Source: Acidobacteriota bacterium (GTDB taxonomy: Bacteria > Acidobacteriota > Blastocatellia > RBC074). From it: a stretch of 7,287 nt of DNA. Both the position numbers and the translations under genes were made by a program. Location of the stretch: assembly GCA_013140935.1 (NCBI GenBank), contig JABFSD010000330.1, positions 1 to 7,287 on the forward strand, in the 5' to 3' direction. Shown here one piece after another: positions 4,937-7,287 of this stretch. Each line of letters begins with the position of its first letter. The first letter of the stretch is position 1. The notes below the pieces were generated by a model that was not told the DNA's origin, ran no database searches, and worked only from the letters and a program-made list of their open reading frames with translations.

Positions 4937-7287
<2,351 letters not shown>

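Overview
The window looks like chromosomal DNA of an Acidobacteriota member, possibly class Blastocatellia or a Solibacter relative. Three things point there. A large surface protein ends in a Solibacter-type C-terminal domain (TIGR03437). A TIGR02999-type ECF sigma factor sits directly upstream of a Pkn-type serine/threonine kinase, a pairing typical of Acidobacteria and Planctomycetes. Coding DNA is GC-rich while the spacers are AT-richer. The lineage is an inference; there is no rRNA or other marker gene here.

Layout from left to right. At 1-993 (-) is the N-terminal 331 residues of a Ser/Thr kinase whose C-terminus lies off the left edge. At 1109-1681 (-) is an ECF sigma factor. The 115-bp gap between them holds a long imperfect hairpin with GTGAAAA-heptad arms. 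At 1875-2237 (-) is a small Smr-domain protein. It is divergent from a NUDIX hydrolase at 2347-2925 (+), with a GC-rich nested palindrome and an 11-bp tandem duplication between them. At 2916-3998 (-) is a PfkB/KdgK-like sugar kinase that converges on the NUDIX gene and overlaps its end by 10 bp. At 4185-4868 (+) is an unrecognised exported protein, divergent from the sugar kinase. At 4937-7287 (-) is the C-terminal 782 residues of a multidomain secreted protein: propeller-like repeats, a Thr-Pro linker, Ig/cadherin-like domains and TIGR03437. Its start lies off the right edge.

Only the sigma factor and kinase form an obvious functional unit, likely a co-transcribed signalling pair. The others look like separately regulated housekeeping, metabolic and surface genes. 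No mobile element, CRISPR array, tRNA, rRNA or defence locus is visible.

The most interesting signals are non-coding. A heptad-repeat element carrying an identical 17-bp core occurs twice, each time directly after the stop codon of a minus-strand gene. The Smr/NUDIX gap has a REP-like palindrome followed by two tandem duplications. A 12-bp tandem repeat overlaps the predicted sugar kinase promoter. I see no clear evidence of a new multi-gene system.
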